Origin: Hydrogenobaculum sp. 3684
GTDB taxonomy: Bacteria; Aquificota; Aquificia; Aquificales; Aquificaceae
Direction: 5' to 3'
Assembly: GCF_000213785.1 (NCBI RefSeq)
Contig: NC_015557.1
Coordinates: 682,001-746,000, forward strand
DNA length: 64,000 bases
Shown: positions 19,362 through 28,770 of the stretch, piece by piece
Layout of the letters: each line of letters begins with the position of its first letter
Position numbering within the stretch: position 1 is the first letter of the stretch
Made by a program: the position numbers and the translations under genes
The notes under the pieces: generated by a model
Told to the model about the DNA's origin: nothing
What the model saw: the letters and a program-made list of their open reading frames with translations, nothing else
Database searches by the model: none

Positions 19362-20097
19362 GTTTTTTATATATGGCTTTTTGCTATCAATACTAATACA
19401 CTTATCTTTTTTACTTTTTTTTATAAAAATAAATATACCCTTTAAAAAACCAAATAAACCAATTTACATAAGCACCATAAAACAAAAAAACAACGAAAAA
19501 ACCCCTAAAGACATCTCAAACACTTCCAAGGAAGAAAAAAAACATACTAAAAATCAAAAAACTATAAAAAAACCCATACCAAAAGCCAAAAACATTAAAA
19601 AAACAAGCATCTACACACCAAACTACAATTTTACAATACCAACAGCCAAAGAAGCTACATTAACACCAAAACAAGAAACATCTACCACAAAAACACATTC
19701 CATTGTAAATACCAAAACATCTTCTAAAGAAGGCTCTTCTAAAAAAAGTGAAAACCAAAAAAAAGATCAATCCAAAACAAAAAAACCTTCTAACACTCCT
19801 TCAAACATCAAACCCTCAAAGGAAAAAGCCAAAAGCCTCCCACAAATGAAGCCTAAAAACATAAGCACGCTAGGTTCTTATTTTGACTTTCTTAGCTATT
19901 TGGAAAATGTATTTCACTATATACATCAAAACTGCAAAGGAGAAGGAGTGCTGATGTTTGAGCTTTACAAAGACGGAAGTTTAAAGCTTTTAGGAACTCA
20001 AAAAGGATCAGCCACCTGTGAAAAGAATTTACAGGCTCCACCTATGCCATCAAGTGTTATGGAAAATAAAATCCAATTTCTCATAAATATACCCTAA
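19348..20097 (+). CDS. TonB-like periplasm-spanning protein with Lys-rich linker
   Basis: The 249-residue product has a short cytoplasmic start, one membrane helix (about residues 7-25), a 140-residue K/T/S/N/P-rich low-complexity linker, and a C-terminal domain of about 75 residues. The C-terminal GEGVLMFELYKDGSLKLLG followed by APPMP resembles the TonB C-terminal fold (gvv.v.f.i..dG.v....v...s....P.p). Two Cys in that domain (QNCKG, ATCEK) could form a disulfide. The DNA of the linker is strikingly A/C-rich on the coding strand. No exbB or exbD is nearby, so partner proteins must be elsewhere. A TolA-like role is the alternative. Confidence 0.6.
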   Translation: MRKHKFFIYGFLLSILIHLSFLLFFIKINIPFKKPNKPIYISTIKQKNNEKTPKDISNTSKEEKKHTKNQKTIKKPIPKAKNIKKTSIYTPNYNFTIPTAKEATLTPKQETSTTKTHSIVNTKTSSKEGSSKKSENQKKDQSKTKKPSNTPSNIKPSKEKAKSLPQMKPKNISTLGSYFDFLSYLENVFHYIHQNCKGEGVLMFELYKDGSLKLLGTQKGSATCEKNLQAPPMPSSVMENKIQFLINIP

Positions 20098-20105
20098 AAA
20101 TTTTA

Positions 20106-20111
20106 TATAAT
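20106..20111 (+). promoter_or_regulatory. Predicted -10 of the biotin carboxylase gene (leaderless)
   Basis: TATAAT six bases before ATG 20118, with no SD. Transcription would start at the A of the start codon. No clear -35 was found. Confidence 0.45.
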
Positions 20112-20117
20112 TAAAGT

Positions 20118-21545
20118 ATGATTAAAAAAGTACTTATAGCAAACAGAGGAGAAGTAGCTGTACGTATCATAAGAGCCTGCAAAGAGCTTGACATTAAAAC
20201 TGTGGCTATATATTCTGAAGCTGATATAAATTCTTTACATATAAAAAAGGCTGATGAGGCATATCTTATTCCCATGGATCCTATAAAAGCTTACCTTGAT
20301 TACAACAAGATAATAAGCATAGCAAAACAATCAGGTGCTGACGCTATACATCCAGGTTATGGATTTTTATCTGAAAATCATGAATTTGCCCAAGCCTGTA
20401 TAGACGCCGGTCTTATCTTTATAGGTCCTACACCAGAACAGATAGAAACCTTTGGGGATAAGGTAAAAGCAAAAAAAATTATGAAAAACTTAGGTATACC
20501 TGTAGTCCCCGGAAGCGATGAACCCATTACAAAATTAGAGGATGCTTACGATATGGCTGAATGTATAGGATATCCCATCATACTAAAAGCTGCATACGGT
20601 GGTGGTGGTAGGGGAATGAGAGTTGTTTATAAAAAAGAAGATCTAAAACAAAGCTTTGAATCTGCCAGAAAAGAGTCTTTGGCTTTTTTTGGAAAAGGAG
20701 ATATTTTTATAGAAAAATATATTCAAAGACCAAAGCACATAGAGGTCCAAATTTTAGCAGACAAGTATGGAAACGTTGTGCATCTTGGTGAAAGGGATTG
20801 TTCTATACAAAGACGCCATCAAAAAATAATAGAGATAACACCATCTCCAAAACTTGATAAAAACGTAAGAAACAAGATGCTTGGTATGTCGGTAAGAGCT
20901 ATGATGAAATATGGATATGAAAGTGCTGGCACCATAGAGTTTATACTAGATCAAACCACCAATGAGTTTTATTTTATAGAGATGAACACAAGACTTCAAG
21001 TAGAACACACCATAACGGAGATGGTTACAGGCATAGATATTGTAGAGCAGATGATAAGAATTGCAAACGGAGAACCGCTTAGTTTTGTACAAAACGATAT
21101 CTCTTTTAGGGGCTGCGCTATACAGTTTAGGATAAACGCCGAAGACCCAAAAAGAAACTTTGCACCATCCCCAGGGCAGGTTACCGCCTATCACTCACCT
21201 GGTGGTATAGGAGTAAGGATGGATTCTGCTATTTACAAAGATTATATAATACCACCTTACTACGATTCTTTGGTAAGTAAACTCTGCGTATGGGCTCTTG
21301 ATTGGGAAAGAGCTGTGGCAAGAGCTAAAAGAGCTTTAGACGAATTTATTATAAGGGGTATACCAACAAATTTACAGCTTCATAGAGAAATAATAAGAGA
21401 TGAAGATTTTATAAGAGGTGATTTTGATACAAGCTTCCTTGATAATAGGTTAAGTCAATACGATTATAAAATAGAAGGCGAAAAACCAAAAGATGTATTA
21501 GCTTTAGCTATATCAGCAGCATTGGCAAGTTATTATGGCTTATGA
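20118..21545 (+). CDS. Biotin carboxylase subunit, pyruvate/2-oxoglutarate carboxylase type
   Basis: It carboxylates biotin with bicarbonate and ATP. The N-terminal domain begins KKVLIANRGEVAVRIIRAC; the ATP-grasp core shows AAYGGGGRGMRVV, EKYIQRPKHIEVQILAD and RDCSIQRRHQKIIE; then come EMNTRLQVEHTITE and the C-terminal domain. Its 475 residues are longer than AccC (about 450) and match PycA and the small subunit CfiB of 2-oxoglutarate carboxylase, used in the reductive TCA cycle of Aquificales. The carboxyltransferase subunit is not adjacent, so AccC cannot be fully excluded. The stop overlaps proC by 4 bases. Confidence 0.88.
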   Translation: MIKKVLIANRGEVAVRIIRACKELDIKTVAIYSEADINSLHIKKADEAYLIPMDPIKAYLDYNKIISIAKQSGADAIHPGYGFLSENHEFAQACIDAGLIFIGPTPEQIETFGDKVKAKKIMKNLGIPVVPGSDEPITKLEDAYDMAECIGYPIILKAAYGGGGRGMRVVYKKEDLKQSFESARKESLAFFGKGDIFIEKYIQRPKHIEVQILADKYGNVVHLGERDCSIQRRHQKIIEITPSPKLDKNVRNKMLGMSVRAMMKYGYESAGTIEFILDQTTNEFYFIEMNTRLQVEHTITEMVTGIDIVEQMIRIANGEPLSFVQNDISFRGCAIQFRINAEDPKRNFAPSPGQVTAYHSPGGIGVRMDSAIYKDYIIPPYYDSLVSKLCVWALDWERAVARAKRALDEFIIRGIPTNLQLHREIIRDEDFIRGDFDTSFLDNRLSQYDYKIEGEKPKDVLALAISAALASYYGL

Positions 21546-22285
21546 GAATAGGTATAATAGGCTACGGCAATATGGGTAGGGCGTTTGCCCTTGGTCTAAA
21601 AGACCACTACGATATTATAGTCTTTGACAAAGACACATCAAAAAAAGAATTGGCTCTACAAGACGGGATTGGTTTTTCAAATTCTATTGAGTTTTTGTTA
21701 GACAGTGTAGATTTAATTATCTTATCTATAAAACCCCAAGACTTAGCATCTTTGAAGGAGCTAAATTTTAACGGTAAATCATTGGTAAGCATGCTTGCTG
21801 GGACAAGTGTTTCAAGATTGAAAGAACATATAAAAGATGCTTATATCACAAGAATTATGCCAAATTTAGCTGTAATTTATAAAAAGGGTGTAATAGGGTT
21901 TTATAGTGAAGATGCTAAAAAAGAAGTTATAAAAAGCATGTTGGAGCATCTTGGAAAAGTTTATGAACTTGAAGAAAAATACTTTGATGCTTTTACGGCT
22001 ATTGGTGGTTCGGGACCAGCCTTTGTTGCAAGTATTGTAGAAGCCATGAGACTTTCTGGTATCTACATGGGTTTAAACAAAGACGTGTCTTATGACTTAG
22101 CTATGGCTACCATAGAAGGGACTTTAGAACTTTTAAAAGCTTACAATGAAGAAGAACTCATTTTAAAGGTTAGCTCACCGGCAGGTACTACGATAGAGGG
22201 CATATACAACATAGAGAAAACAGGGCTTAAAGGTATATTAATGGAAACTTTTATAAGAGCTTATCAAAAATCCAAGAGCTTATGA
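21542..22285 (+). CDS. proC: Pyrroline-5-carboxylate reductase
   Basis: It is the last step of proline synthesis: NAD(P)H-dependent reduction of 1-pyrroline-5-carboxylate. The 247 residues are slightly short. Rossmann motif GIIGYGNMGRAFA is at the N terminus. IMPNLAV and the substrate-binding AIGGSGPAFVASIVEAM are visible, followed by VSSPAGTTIEGI. It overlaps the biotin carboxylase gene and recN by 4 bases each. Confidence 0.95.
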   Translation: MRIGIIGYGNMGRAFALGLKDHYDIIVFDKDTSKKELALQDGIGFSNSIEFLLDSVDLIILSIKPQDLASLKELNFNGKSLVSMLAGTSVSRLKEHIKDAYITRIMPNLAVIYKKGVIGFYSEDAKKEVIKSMLEHLGKVYELEEKYFDAFTAIGGSGPAFVASIVEAMRLSGIYMGLNKDVSYDLAMATIEGTLELLKAYNEEELILKVSSPAGTTIEGIYNIEKTGLKGILMETFIRAYQKSKSL

Positions 22286-23826
22286 TTAAGAGTATCAAGA
22301 TAGAGTCTTACCTTCTTTTAAAATCCCAATACATAGAGTTTAAAGAAGGTTTAAATGTTATCACCGGTGAGTCTGGGGCTGGTAAATCAATGCTCATGGA
22401 TGCTATTAAGTTTTGTCTTGGGCTTTTAGCATCGTCTTCTGACAATGCCTCTGTAGAAATAGAAATAAACGAGGATATAGTAAGAAGAGAAACAAAGGCA
22501 GGAAAATCTAAGTTTTACATAAATGGAATTACATCAAACCAAAGAACAGTTTTAGAAACCTTTGGACAAAGCGTTATGTTCCAAGCTCAATCTTCTCAAT
22601 CAAAGATTTTTAAAAAACATCATCAATTAGAGATACTAGACAAGGATAAAGATATTCAAAGGAAAAAGAAAGAGTTTGTAGAATATTTTGATGCTTTAAA
22701 ACAAAAAGAAGAGCTCTTAAAAGATTTACTTTTCCAAAAAGAATCTTTGGAAAAAGAGATAGAGAAAAACAAAGAACTTATAGAGTCATTAGAAGCCTTA
22801 AACTTAGAAAAGGATACTTACAACGATATAAAGTTAAAAGCAGAAGAATTACAGCATGCAGAAAAGATAAATACCTATATTCAAAATGTGCTAAACGCCT
22901 TAGAATACAGTGACCATAGTGCAATCTCTAAGATAAACTACTCAATATCCCAAATAAACCAAGCTCTTTCTTATAAAGAAGACTTACAAAAGGCTATAGA
23001 TAAGCTAAATGCTTTGAAAGATCAACTCTTAGAAACAGTATCTTTTATAGCTTCTTACAAAGTATACGTTGATGTGGAGTTAATAGATAAGTTAAACGAA
23101 ACTATATTCAACGTACAATCCTTAGAGAGAAAATACAAAATGCCTTTTGAAAAAATGTTTGAGGTAAAAAAATCTTACAAAGAAAATATATCTTCCCTAA
23201 AAGCTTTAAAAGAAAACATAGAGCACCTGTTTAGAGAAATAGAGTATCTTAAAAAAGATACGTTAGAAAAAGCCAATGAGCTATCTAATTTAAGAAAAGC
23301 AAAGGCTAAAGAGATAAGTACTTTAGTAAACAACGTTTTAAAGCTTTTAAACTTAAAGGAAGCTTATTTTGATATAGATATAAAACCAAAGGAGTTATCA
23401 AGAAATGGCATAGACGATATAACGTTTTTATTTTCTTCTTATTCAAAAGAACACATGAAAGAACTAGCTGAAGTAGCCTCTTGGGGAGAGACATCAAGGA
23501 TAGTTTTAGCTATATCATCAGTGCTTGGAGATTATGAAACCTACGTATATGACGAAATAGACGCTGGCACCAGTGGGGAGGCTTCTATATCTATTGCAAA
23601 ACTTCTTAAAGACATATCAAAAAACGCTCAAATAATTTGCATAAGCCATACTCCAGCCCTAGCCGCCGCTTCTTCTAACCACATATTGGTAAAAAGACAA
23701 TCAAACGACATACAAATAAAAAGTCTCACCAAAGAAGAAAGGATAGAAGAGCTTTCAAGGCTTATGGGTATTGTAAACGAAGATACAAAAAAAGGTGCAA
23801 AAAAGCTAATAGAACAATTCTCCTAA
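22282..23826 (+). CDS. recN: DNA repair protein RecN
   Basis: This SMC-like ATPase helps align broken DNA ends in recombination. The 514 residues are shorter than the usual 550 or so. Walker A GESGAGKSMLMDAI is near residue 30. A coiled-coil middle lies at roughly 120-340, followed by EVASWGETSRIVLAIS (signature region) and VYDEIDAGTSGEASISI (Walker B). ICISHTPALAAASSNHILV matches the RecN switch segment. The coiled coil is reduced compared with E. coli. Confidence 0.94.
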   Translation: MIKSIKIESYLLLKSQYIEFKEGLNVITGESGAGKSMLMDAIKFCLGLLASSSDNASVEIEINEDIVRRETKAGKSKFYINGITSNQRTVLETFGQSVMFQAQSSQSKIFKKHHQLEILDKDKDIQRKKKEFVEYFDALKQKEELLKDLLFQKESLEKEIEKNKELIESLEALNLEKDTYNDIKLKAEELQHAEKINTYIQNVLNALEYSDHSAISKINYSISQINQALSYKEDLQKAIDKLNALKDQLLETVSFIASYKVYVDVELIDKLNETIFNVQSLERKYKMPFEKMFEVKKSYKENISSLKALKENIEHLFREIEYLKKDTLEKANELSNLRKAKAKEISTLVNNVLKLLNLKEAYFDIDIKPKELSRNGIDDITFLFSSYSKEHMKELAEVASWGETSRIVLAISSVLGDYETYVYDEIDAGTSGEASISIAKLLKDISKNAQIICISHTPALAAASSNHILVKRQSNDIQIKSLTKEERIEELSRLMGIVNEDTKKGAKKLIEQFS

Positions 23827-23855
23827 TTTTTCACTAATATATCATAGACATCTGA

Positions 23856-23861
23856 TATCAT
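23856..23861 (+). promoter_or_regulatory. Predicted -10 of the RND adaptor gene (leaderless)
   Basis: TATCAT seven bases before ATG 23869. It argues for that ATG rather than the ATG at 23860, which lies within or next to the hexamer. Confidence 0.35.
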
Positions 23862-23868
23862 GCTATCC

Positions 23869-24864
23869 ATGAAATTTTACGTTTTTGGGCTTTTAGTATT
23901 GACGTTGTCTTTATTTTCTTGTGAAAAGCCAAAAACTAAACAAACAAGCAAAGGGATAAAATCACCAAATATAGCTTTATGCAAAGTAGTTTACGGAGCT
24001 TACCAAGTAAAAACACCAATATACGGAGAAGTACAAAACCAAGCCGCCACTTATGTAAGTTCACCCATTGGAGGGATATTAAAATCTGTTTACGTTAAAA
24101 ATGGAGACTTTGTAAAAAAAGGACAGGTTATAGCAAAGCTCGATACAAAAGTTTTTCAAGATAAAGCCCTATCAATAGCCCAAGATATAGAGGCTTCTAA
24201 GAAAAAACTAAAATATTACATGTCTCGCTATGAGAGGGCGAAAAAACTATATAAGCTTGGTTCTATGTCTTATCAAGAGTATTCTCAGATAAAAACGGAT
24301 TTGGCTTTGGCTAAAGGAGAGCTTGATAAAAACATATATCTTAAAAAATCTTTAGAAGATGAAGCATCTTATGGAATTATAAAAGCTCCTTTTGACGGAA
24401 TTGTTTCAAATGTAGTTCCAAGCGGTAGCAATGTAAATCCAGGATCTCCGATCGCTTTTATAAGCGCCAAAAAGCTTTATGGGGAGTTTTTTATACCTTT
24501 TAATATGAAAATCTCACATACAGATAAGATTTTGTTTGAGAATAAGTTATATCCTATAAACGCCTTTCAAGACGATAAATCGAGGTTAGCCGTAATATTA
24601 CCCATATCTTCTTATGAAAATCCAGGAAACAGTTTAAAAGCTTTTATTGTAAAAACAATACAAGGTCAAAGAATACCTTCAAAAGCTTTAGTACTTTACA
24701 ACAACAGGCCAAGCGTTTTTATAAAGCAAGGTGATAAAGTAAAAAATATACCTGTAAAAATACTAGGCAATATGGGGCAATACTATGTGGTTTCTGGAGT
24801 AATAGGGGGTAGTGTAGTTTGTAAAGGTGCTAAGCTTCTAAAAGATGGCGAAAAGGTTAAATGA
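23869..24864 (+). CDS. RND efflux periplasmic adaptor (membrane fusion protein), lipoprotein
   Basis: It links an inner-membrane RND pump to an outer-membrane channel. It has 331 residues from ATG 23869. The signal peptide ends in a lipobox LFSC, which would give lipid anchoring at Cys18. The biotinyl-lipoyl-like halves are SSPIGGILKSVYVKNGDFVKKGQVIAKL and GIIKAPFDGIVSNVVPSGSN, separated by a helical hairpin, as in CzcB/AcrA-like adaptors. An in-frame ATG at 23860 would add only MLS. The stop overlaps the pump gene by 4 bases. Confidence 0.92.
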   Translation: MKFYVFGLLVLTLSLFSCEKPKTKQTSKGIKSPNIALCKVVYGAYQVKTPIYGEVQNQAATYVSSPIGGILKSVYVKNGDFVKKGQVIAKLDTKVFQDKALSIAQDIEASKKKLKYYMSRYERAKKLYKLGSMSYQEYSQIKTDLALAKGELDKNIYLKKSLEDEASYGIIKAPFDGIVSNVVPSGSNVNPGSPIAFISAKKLYGEFFIPFNMKISHTDKILFENKLYPINAFQDDKSRLAVILPISSYENPGNSLKAFIVKTIQGQRIPSKALVLYNNRPSVFIKQGDKVKNIPVKILGNMGQYYVVSGVIGGSVVCKGAKLLKDGEKVK

Positions 24865-27800
24865 GATCCTTTGTAAGCTTTGCTATAAAAAATAGATACG
24901 CATTTTTTATAATCTTTGGCGTATTATCTGTACTTGGTTATATGCTATCTTTCAAACTACCAGAAGATATATTTCCAAACGTCGTATATCCAAGGGTAGT
25001 TATTACAGTAAATGCCAACTATGAACCTATCCAAAAAACCCTCTCAAATATCACCATACCAATGGAACAAGGGATAAAATCTGTAGAAGGTGTGACAGAC
25101 GTAAGATCAAGAACTGGACCAGGTCTTGTTATGCTAAACGTATATTTTAGTCCAAATACAAACCCTTATAGAGCTTATCAAATGATTATGTCAAAAATAT
25201 CAGAACTTCAAATGGATATGGGAGTAAAGGCAAGTTTTGATGTAAGACTTATGGGACCTAGCGCATATTCTATAGCAGGTTATGCTTTAGTATCAAGAGA
25301 ACTACCTATAAACAAACTTAGCAACATAGTAAGGTATACAATAAAACCAGCCCTTTTGTCTATACCGGGCGTTTATGAAGTGGATATGGTCGGTGGAACT
25401 TATAGCACTATGGACGTAGTTTTAAATCCTTCTGTTATACAGAAATTAAATATACCTATAAGCGTAATCTTAAACGATATAAGAAGCTACACCCAAAATC
25501 ACTTTATAGGTGAATACAATCAGAAAAACTTTTCTATCTTAGTGTTTGGTATTCAAACTCCAAAAGATGAACAAGATATATTAAACATTCCAATATACTA
25601 CAACAACCAGACTATAACCCTTGGTGATATTGCCTATGTGGTAAAAGGTCATTATCCTATGCTTTCTTACGTTAACGTAGATGGATATCCTTCCACAGTT
25701 ATATTTAACATACATAGGACCAACGATGCCAACGCTATAAAAATTGTAACTGAAGTGGATAAAACCCTCAAAACCTTGAAACTACCACCCCATGCTCATA
25801 TTGTAAAATGGTTTGATGTTACAGATTTTATAAGCTCTTCTATAAGAAGCGTTATAGATGCCATCATAATAGGATCATTGATCACGCTTGTGGTCATAGC
25901 TCTTTTTCTAAACAACGTCAGGCTTTCCCTTCTAACAGCTATAGTTATACCAGTAAGCATCTTATGTTCGTTGCTTTTTATGTATATAATGCATGGGAGC
26001 TTAAACCTTATGAGCCTTGGTGGTTTGGCGGCGTCTATAGGAGCACTAGTAGATCACGCTATCGTGGTAATGGAAAACATAGAGAAAAATATAAACAAAC
26101 CAAGACCAAAGCTTGAATCTGTAATAGATGCATCTTCTGAAATCCTAAAACCCATGACACTTGCAACGCTTACATCTGTTAGCGTATTTGCCCCTCTTTT
26201 TTTCTTATCTGGTATCATTGGTACATTCTTTAAGGAGTTAGCTTTGGCTGTTATTTTGGCACTCTTGATATCTCAGTTTGTTTCTATGACGATAACCCCT
26301 TCCATAGCTTACATAGCTATACCAAAAGTCGTAAAACCAGAACCTAACTGGCTTTTAAAACTTACAAATATATATAAAAAACTTTTTCTTGGCTTTTACA
26401 AAAGAAAAAATTTAAGCATTTTAATAGTGGTTTTGTTGGTTTTAACAACATTTGGTCTTTATAAAAGCATGAAAACCGGATTTTTACCAGAATGGGATGA
26501 GGGTATGTTTGTGCTTGATTTCACAGGACCCTCCGGTGCATCTTCTCAAAACACATACCAGATAGTAAAACACATAGAAAAGATAGTGGCGTCTATACCA
26601 GAGGTAAAGCACTATTCGGTAAGAATAGGTGCATCTTTAGGCCAACCAAGAAACCCCACCAACAAGGGAGATATGCTTATTACCTTAAAAGACCACAGGA
26701 CAAAATCTATTTTTGAAGTAATGAGAGAAATAAGACAAAAAGTAGATGCAAAAATACATGTTTTGAAAGAGTTTGATATGGCCCAAGTTTTAAGAGATAG
26801 ACTTGGCGATATCACAGGCCAGCATGCTCCTTTTTCTGTAGTAATACATGGATCAGATCCAGAAACCCTTGTAAAACTTGGAGAAGAGATAAGAGATAAA
26901 ATAGCCAAAGAACCTATCTTCAAAGAGGTAAATTTAAAAACGCTATTTTACGGGCCTTATTATTATATCTCCTTGAAAAAAGACGCTTACTCCAACTATG
27001 GCATAACTTACGATGACGTGGTAAATACATTAAAGCTTCATCTTTGGGGCATAACACTTACAAACTATCTAAAAGGTCAAGAAAGGATATTTATAAGAGC
27101 TTACGAACCTTTTGATCCAAACGAAGAAACCATAAAAGATATAAACATCTACTCTCCAAAAAAACAAATGTATGTACCAATTTCTTTGGTAGCAAATATA
27201 AGATTTGAAAAAAATGTACCAGGTATTACAAGAAGAAACCTTCAAAATGTATCTGTGGTCAGAGTGAAAATGCACCATGAGGATTTAGCTCTTGGAATAA
27301 AAGTTTTAAAGAAAGTGCTTAATAATATTGTTATGCCACAAGGATATTATTACACCATAGAAGGTTTTTACAAAGAACAGCAACAGTCTTTTAAAGAGAT
27401 GTTTATAGTGATATCTTTTTCTGTACTGATAGTTTTGGCGCTTTTAATATTTCAATTTGGCTCACTCTTACAAGCTTTATCGGTTATTTTTGTGCTATCG
27501 TTGTCTGTGGTGGGGGTTTTTTTAGCCCTGATGATAACCAATAAGCCCTTAGACGTTACATCGTTTATGGGTATGCTTTTGGTTTTAAGCGTTGTTGTGA
27601 ACAACGGTATCTTGATATTTGATTATTACAACAAAGAGATAGAAGAAAATGTATCCCATAAAGAAGCCATGCTAAACGCTTGTAAAAAACGCTTTAGACC
27701 TATACTTATGACAATGGTAGCAGATGTACTTGGGTTTTTACCTATAGCTTTGGCTATTGGAAGAGGAACAGAAGTAATACAAAATATGGCAATATCTGTT

Positions 27801-27902
27801 ATGGGTGGGCTTTTTATAGGTATATTTCTTTCGCTTCTTGTACTTCCAATCTTTTACACTACGTTAAGGGGTATATTCCTTAGACTTTCAAGAAATCTAT
27901 GA
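24861..27902 (+). CDS. RND-family efflux pump, inner-membrane subunit
   Basis: This 1013-residue proton-driven RND transporter has the usual two repeats, each with a periplasmic loop. The N terminus is RNRYAFFIIFGVL-like, followed by LPEDIFPNVVYPRVVITV. TM4 reads ASIGALVDHAIVVMENIEKN: a single Asp with His where AcrB-type pumps have Asp-Asp, and without the DFG of classic heavy-metal pumps. Late repeat: VVNNGILIFDYYNKEI and KKRFRPILMTMVADVLGFLPIA. Only the adaptor is adjacent; no outer-membrane channel gene is present. The substrate is unknown. Confidence 0.92.
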   Translation: MRSFVSFAIKNRYAFFIIFGVLSVLGYMLSFKLPEDIFPNVVYPRVVITVNANYEPIQKTLSNITIPMEQGIKSVEGVTDVRSRTGPGLVMLNVYFSPNTNPYRAYQMIMSKISELQMDMGVKASFDVRLMGPSAYSIAGYALVSRELPINKLSNIVRYTIKPALLSIPGVYEVDMVGGTYSTMDVVLNPSVIQKLNIPISVILNDIRSYTQNHFIGEYNQKNFSILVFGIQTPKDEQDILNIPIYYNNQTITLGDIAYVVKGHYPMLSYVNVDGYPSTVIFNIHRTNDANAIKIVTEVDKTLKTLKLPPHAHIVKWFDVTDFISSSIRSVIDAIIIGSLITLVVIALFLNNVRLSLLTAIVIPVSILCSLLFMYIMHGSLNLMSLGGLAASIGALVDHAIVVMENIEKNINKPRPKLESVIDASSEILKPMTLATLTSVSVFAPLFFLSGIIGTFFKELALAVILALLISQFVSMTITPSIAYIAIPKVVKPEPNWLLKLTNIYKKLFLGFYKRKNLSILIVVLLVLTTFGLYKSMKTGFLPEWDEGMFVLDFTGPSGASSQNTYQIVKHIEKIVASIPEVKHYSVRIGASLGQPRNPTNKGDMLITLKDHRTKSIFEVMREIRQKVDAKIHVLKEFDMAQVLRDRLGDITGQHAPFSVVIHGSDPETLVKLGEEIRDKIAKEPIFKEVNLKTLFYGPYYYISLKKDAYSNYGITYDDVVNTLKLHLWGITLTNYLKGQERIFIRAYEPFDPNEETIKDINIYSPKKQMYVPISLVANIRFEKNVPGITRRNLQNVSVVRVKMHHEDLALGIKVLKKVLNNIVMPQGYYYTIEGFYKEQQQSFKEMFIVISFSVLIVLALLIFQFGSLLQALSVIFVLSLSVVGVFLALMITNKPLDVTSFMGMLLVLSVVVNNGILIFDYYNKEIEENVSHKEAMLNACKKRFRPILMTMVADVLGFLPIALAIGRGTEVIQNMAISVMGGLFIGIFLSLLVLPIFYTTLRGIFLRLSRNL

Positions 27903-27945
27903 TAATTTAATCAAAGCCTTATATTCATATTTCAAAATTTTTATT

Positions 27946-27951
27946 TATAAT
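27946..27951 (+). promoter_or_regulatory. Predicted -10 of prmA (leaderless)
   Basis: TATAAT six bases before ATG 27958, in the 55-base gap after the RND gene. No SD is present. Confidence 0.45.
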
Positions 27952-27957
27952 GTTTAT

Positions 27958-28770
27958 ATGGAATATCAAATTTTTATATACGAAATAGATAAAGAGCTTT
28001 TAGAGAATTTACTTGTAGAGGAGGCTTTTGGTTTTGAGATTTTAGAAAAAAAAGAAAATATATGGAAAATATCCACAGACAAAAAGATAGATGGTTTAGA
28101 ACCAATAGAGACAAAAAAGATAAACTACGATGAATTCGAATTTGGTGAGATAGAACCTATAAAAGAAGATATTTTTGTAATAATACCATCTTACGCCATA
28201 CCAATAAGAATTAAAAAAGGTATGGCCTTTGGAACAGGACTTCACGAGAGCACACAGATTATGCTTTCTTTGATGAAAGATTTTATAAGCAAATACGACA
28301 GTGTGTTGGACGTAGGATGTGGAAGCGGTATACTTACAATTGCAAGCAAATATCTTACAAACTCTTATGTAAAAGGCATAGATATAGATCCTATAGCTAT
28401 AAAAGAAGCTATAGAAAATGCAAAAAACAACAATATAAAAGCTATTCATTTTGAAGTATCCACACCTTTAGATATTCTAAAAAGAAGCTCTTTAGACCAA
28501 AAGACAAAGAAAGAATACATAAAAGATGAGTTTTTCTACGATTATTTTATTGGAGTTTATGATATAGTTTTAGCCAACTTAGAAATGCATATTTTTGAAA
28601 AAGAGCTTCCAAACATCGCAAAGCTATTTAAAAAATATCTTATAATATCAGGCATATACAAAGATGAGGATAATCTTATTAAATATATGCTAAAAAATCT
28701 TAATCTTAAAATCCTAAAACAAACTACAAAAAACGATTGGCATGGATTTGTGGTAGAACGATGTTTTTAA
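27958..28770 (+). CDS. prmA: Ribosomal protein L11 methyltransferase
   Basis: This SAM-dependent methyltransferase probably trimethylates ribosomal protein L11. It has 270 residues, slightly short, with a reduced N-terminal domain. Motifs: AFGTGLHESTQ, LDVGCGSGILTIAS (SAM site) and VLANLEMHIF, the family's post-SAM segment. The C-terminal ends NDWHGFVVER, the typical WxxLxxxK-like tail. It overlaps the next gene by 10 bases. Confidence 0.9.
   Translation: MEYQIFIYEIDKELLENLLVEEAFGFEILEKKENIWKISTDKKIDGLEPIETKKINYDEFEFGEIEPIKEDIFVIIPSYAIPIRIKKGMAFGTGLHESTQIMLSLMKDFISKYDSVLDVGCGSGILTIASKYLTNSYVKGIDIDPIAIKEAIENAKNNNIKAIHFEVSTPLDILKRSSLDQKTKKEYIKDEFFYDYFIGVYDIVLANLEMHIFEKELPNIAKLFKKYLIISGIYKDEDNLIKYMLKNLNLKILKQTTKNDWHGFVVERCF

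Noticed and set aside
19480-19860. A/C-rich stretch as a repeat array or CRISPR
   Set aside because: There is no regular repeat unit; it is one continuous low-complexity coding region.
28737-28760. TTG start for the acyl-AMP ligase fusion
   Set aside because: It adds eight residues outside the domain and lies in prmA; ATG 28761 is simpler.
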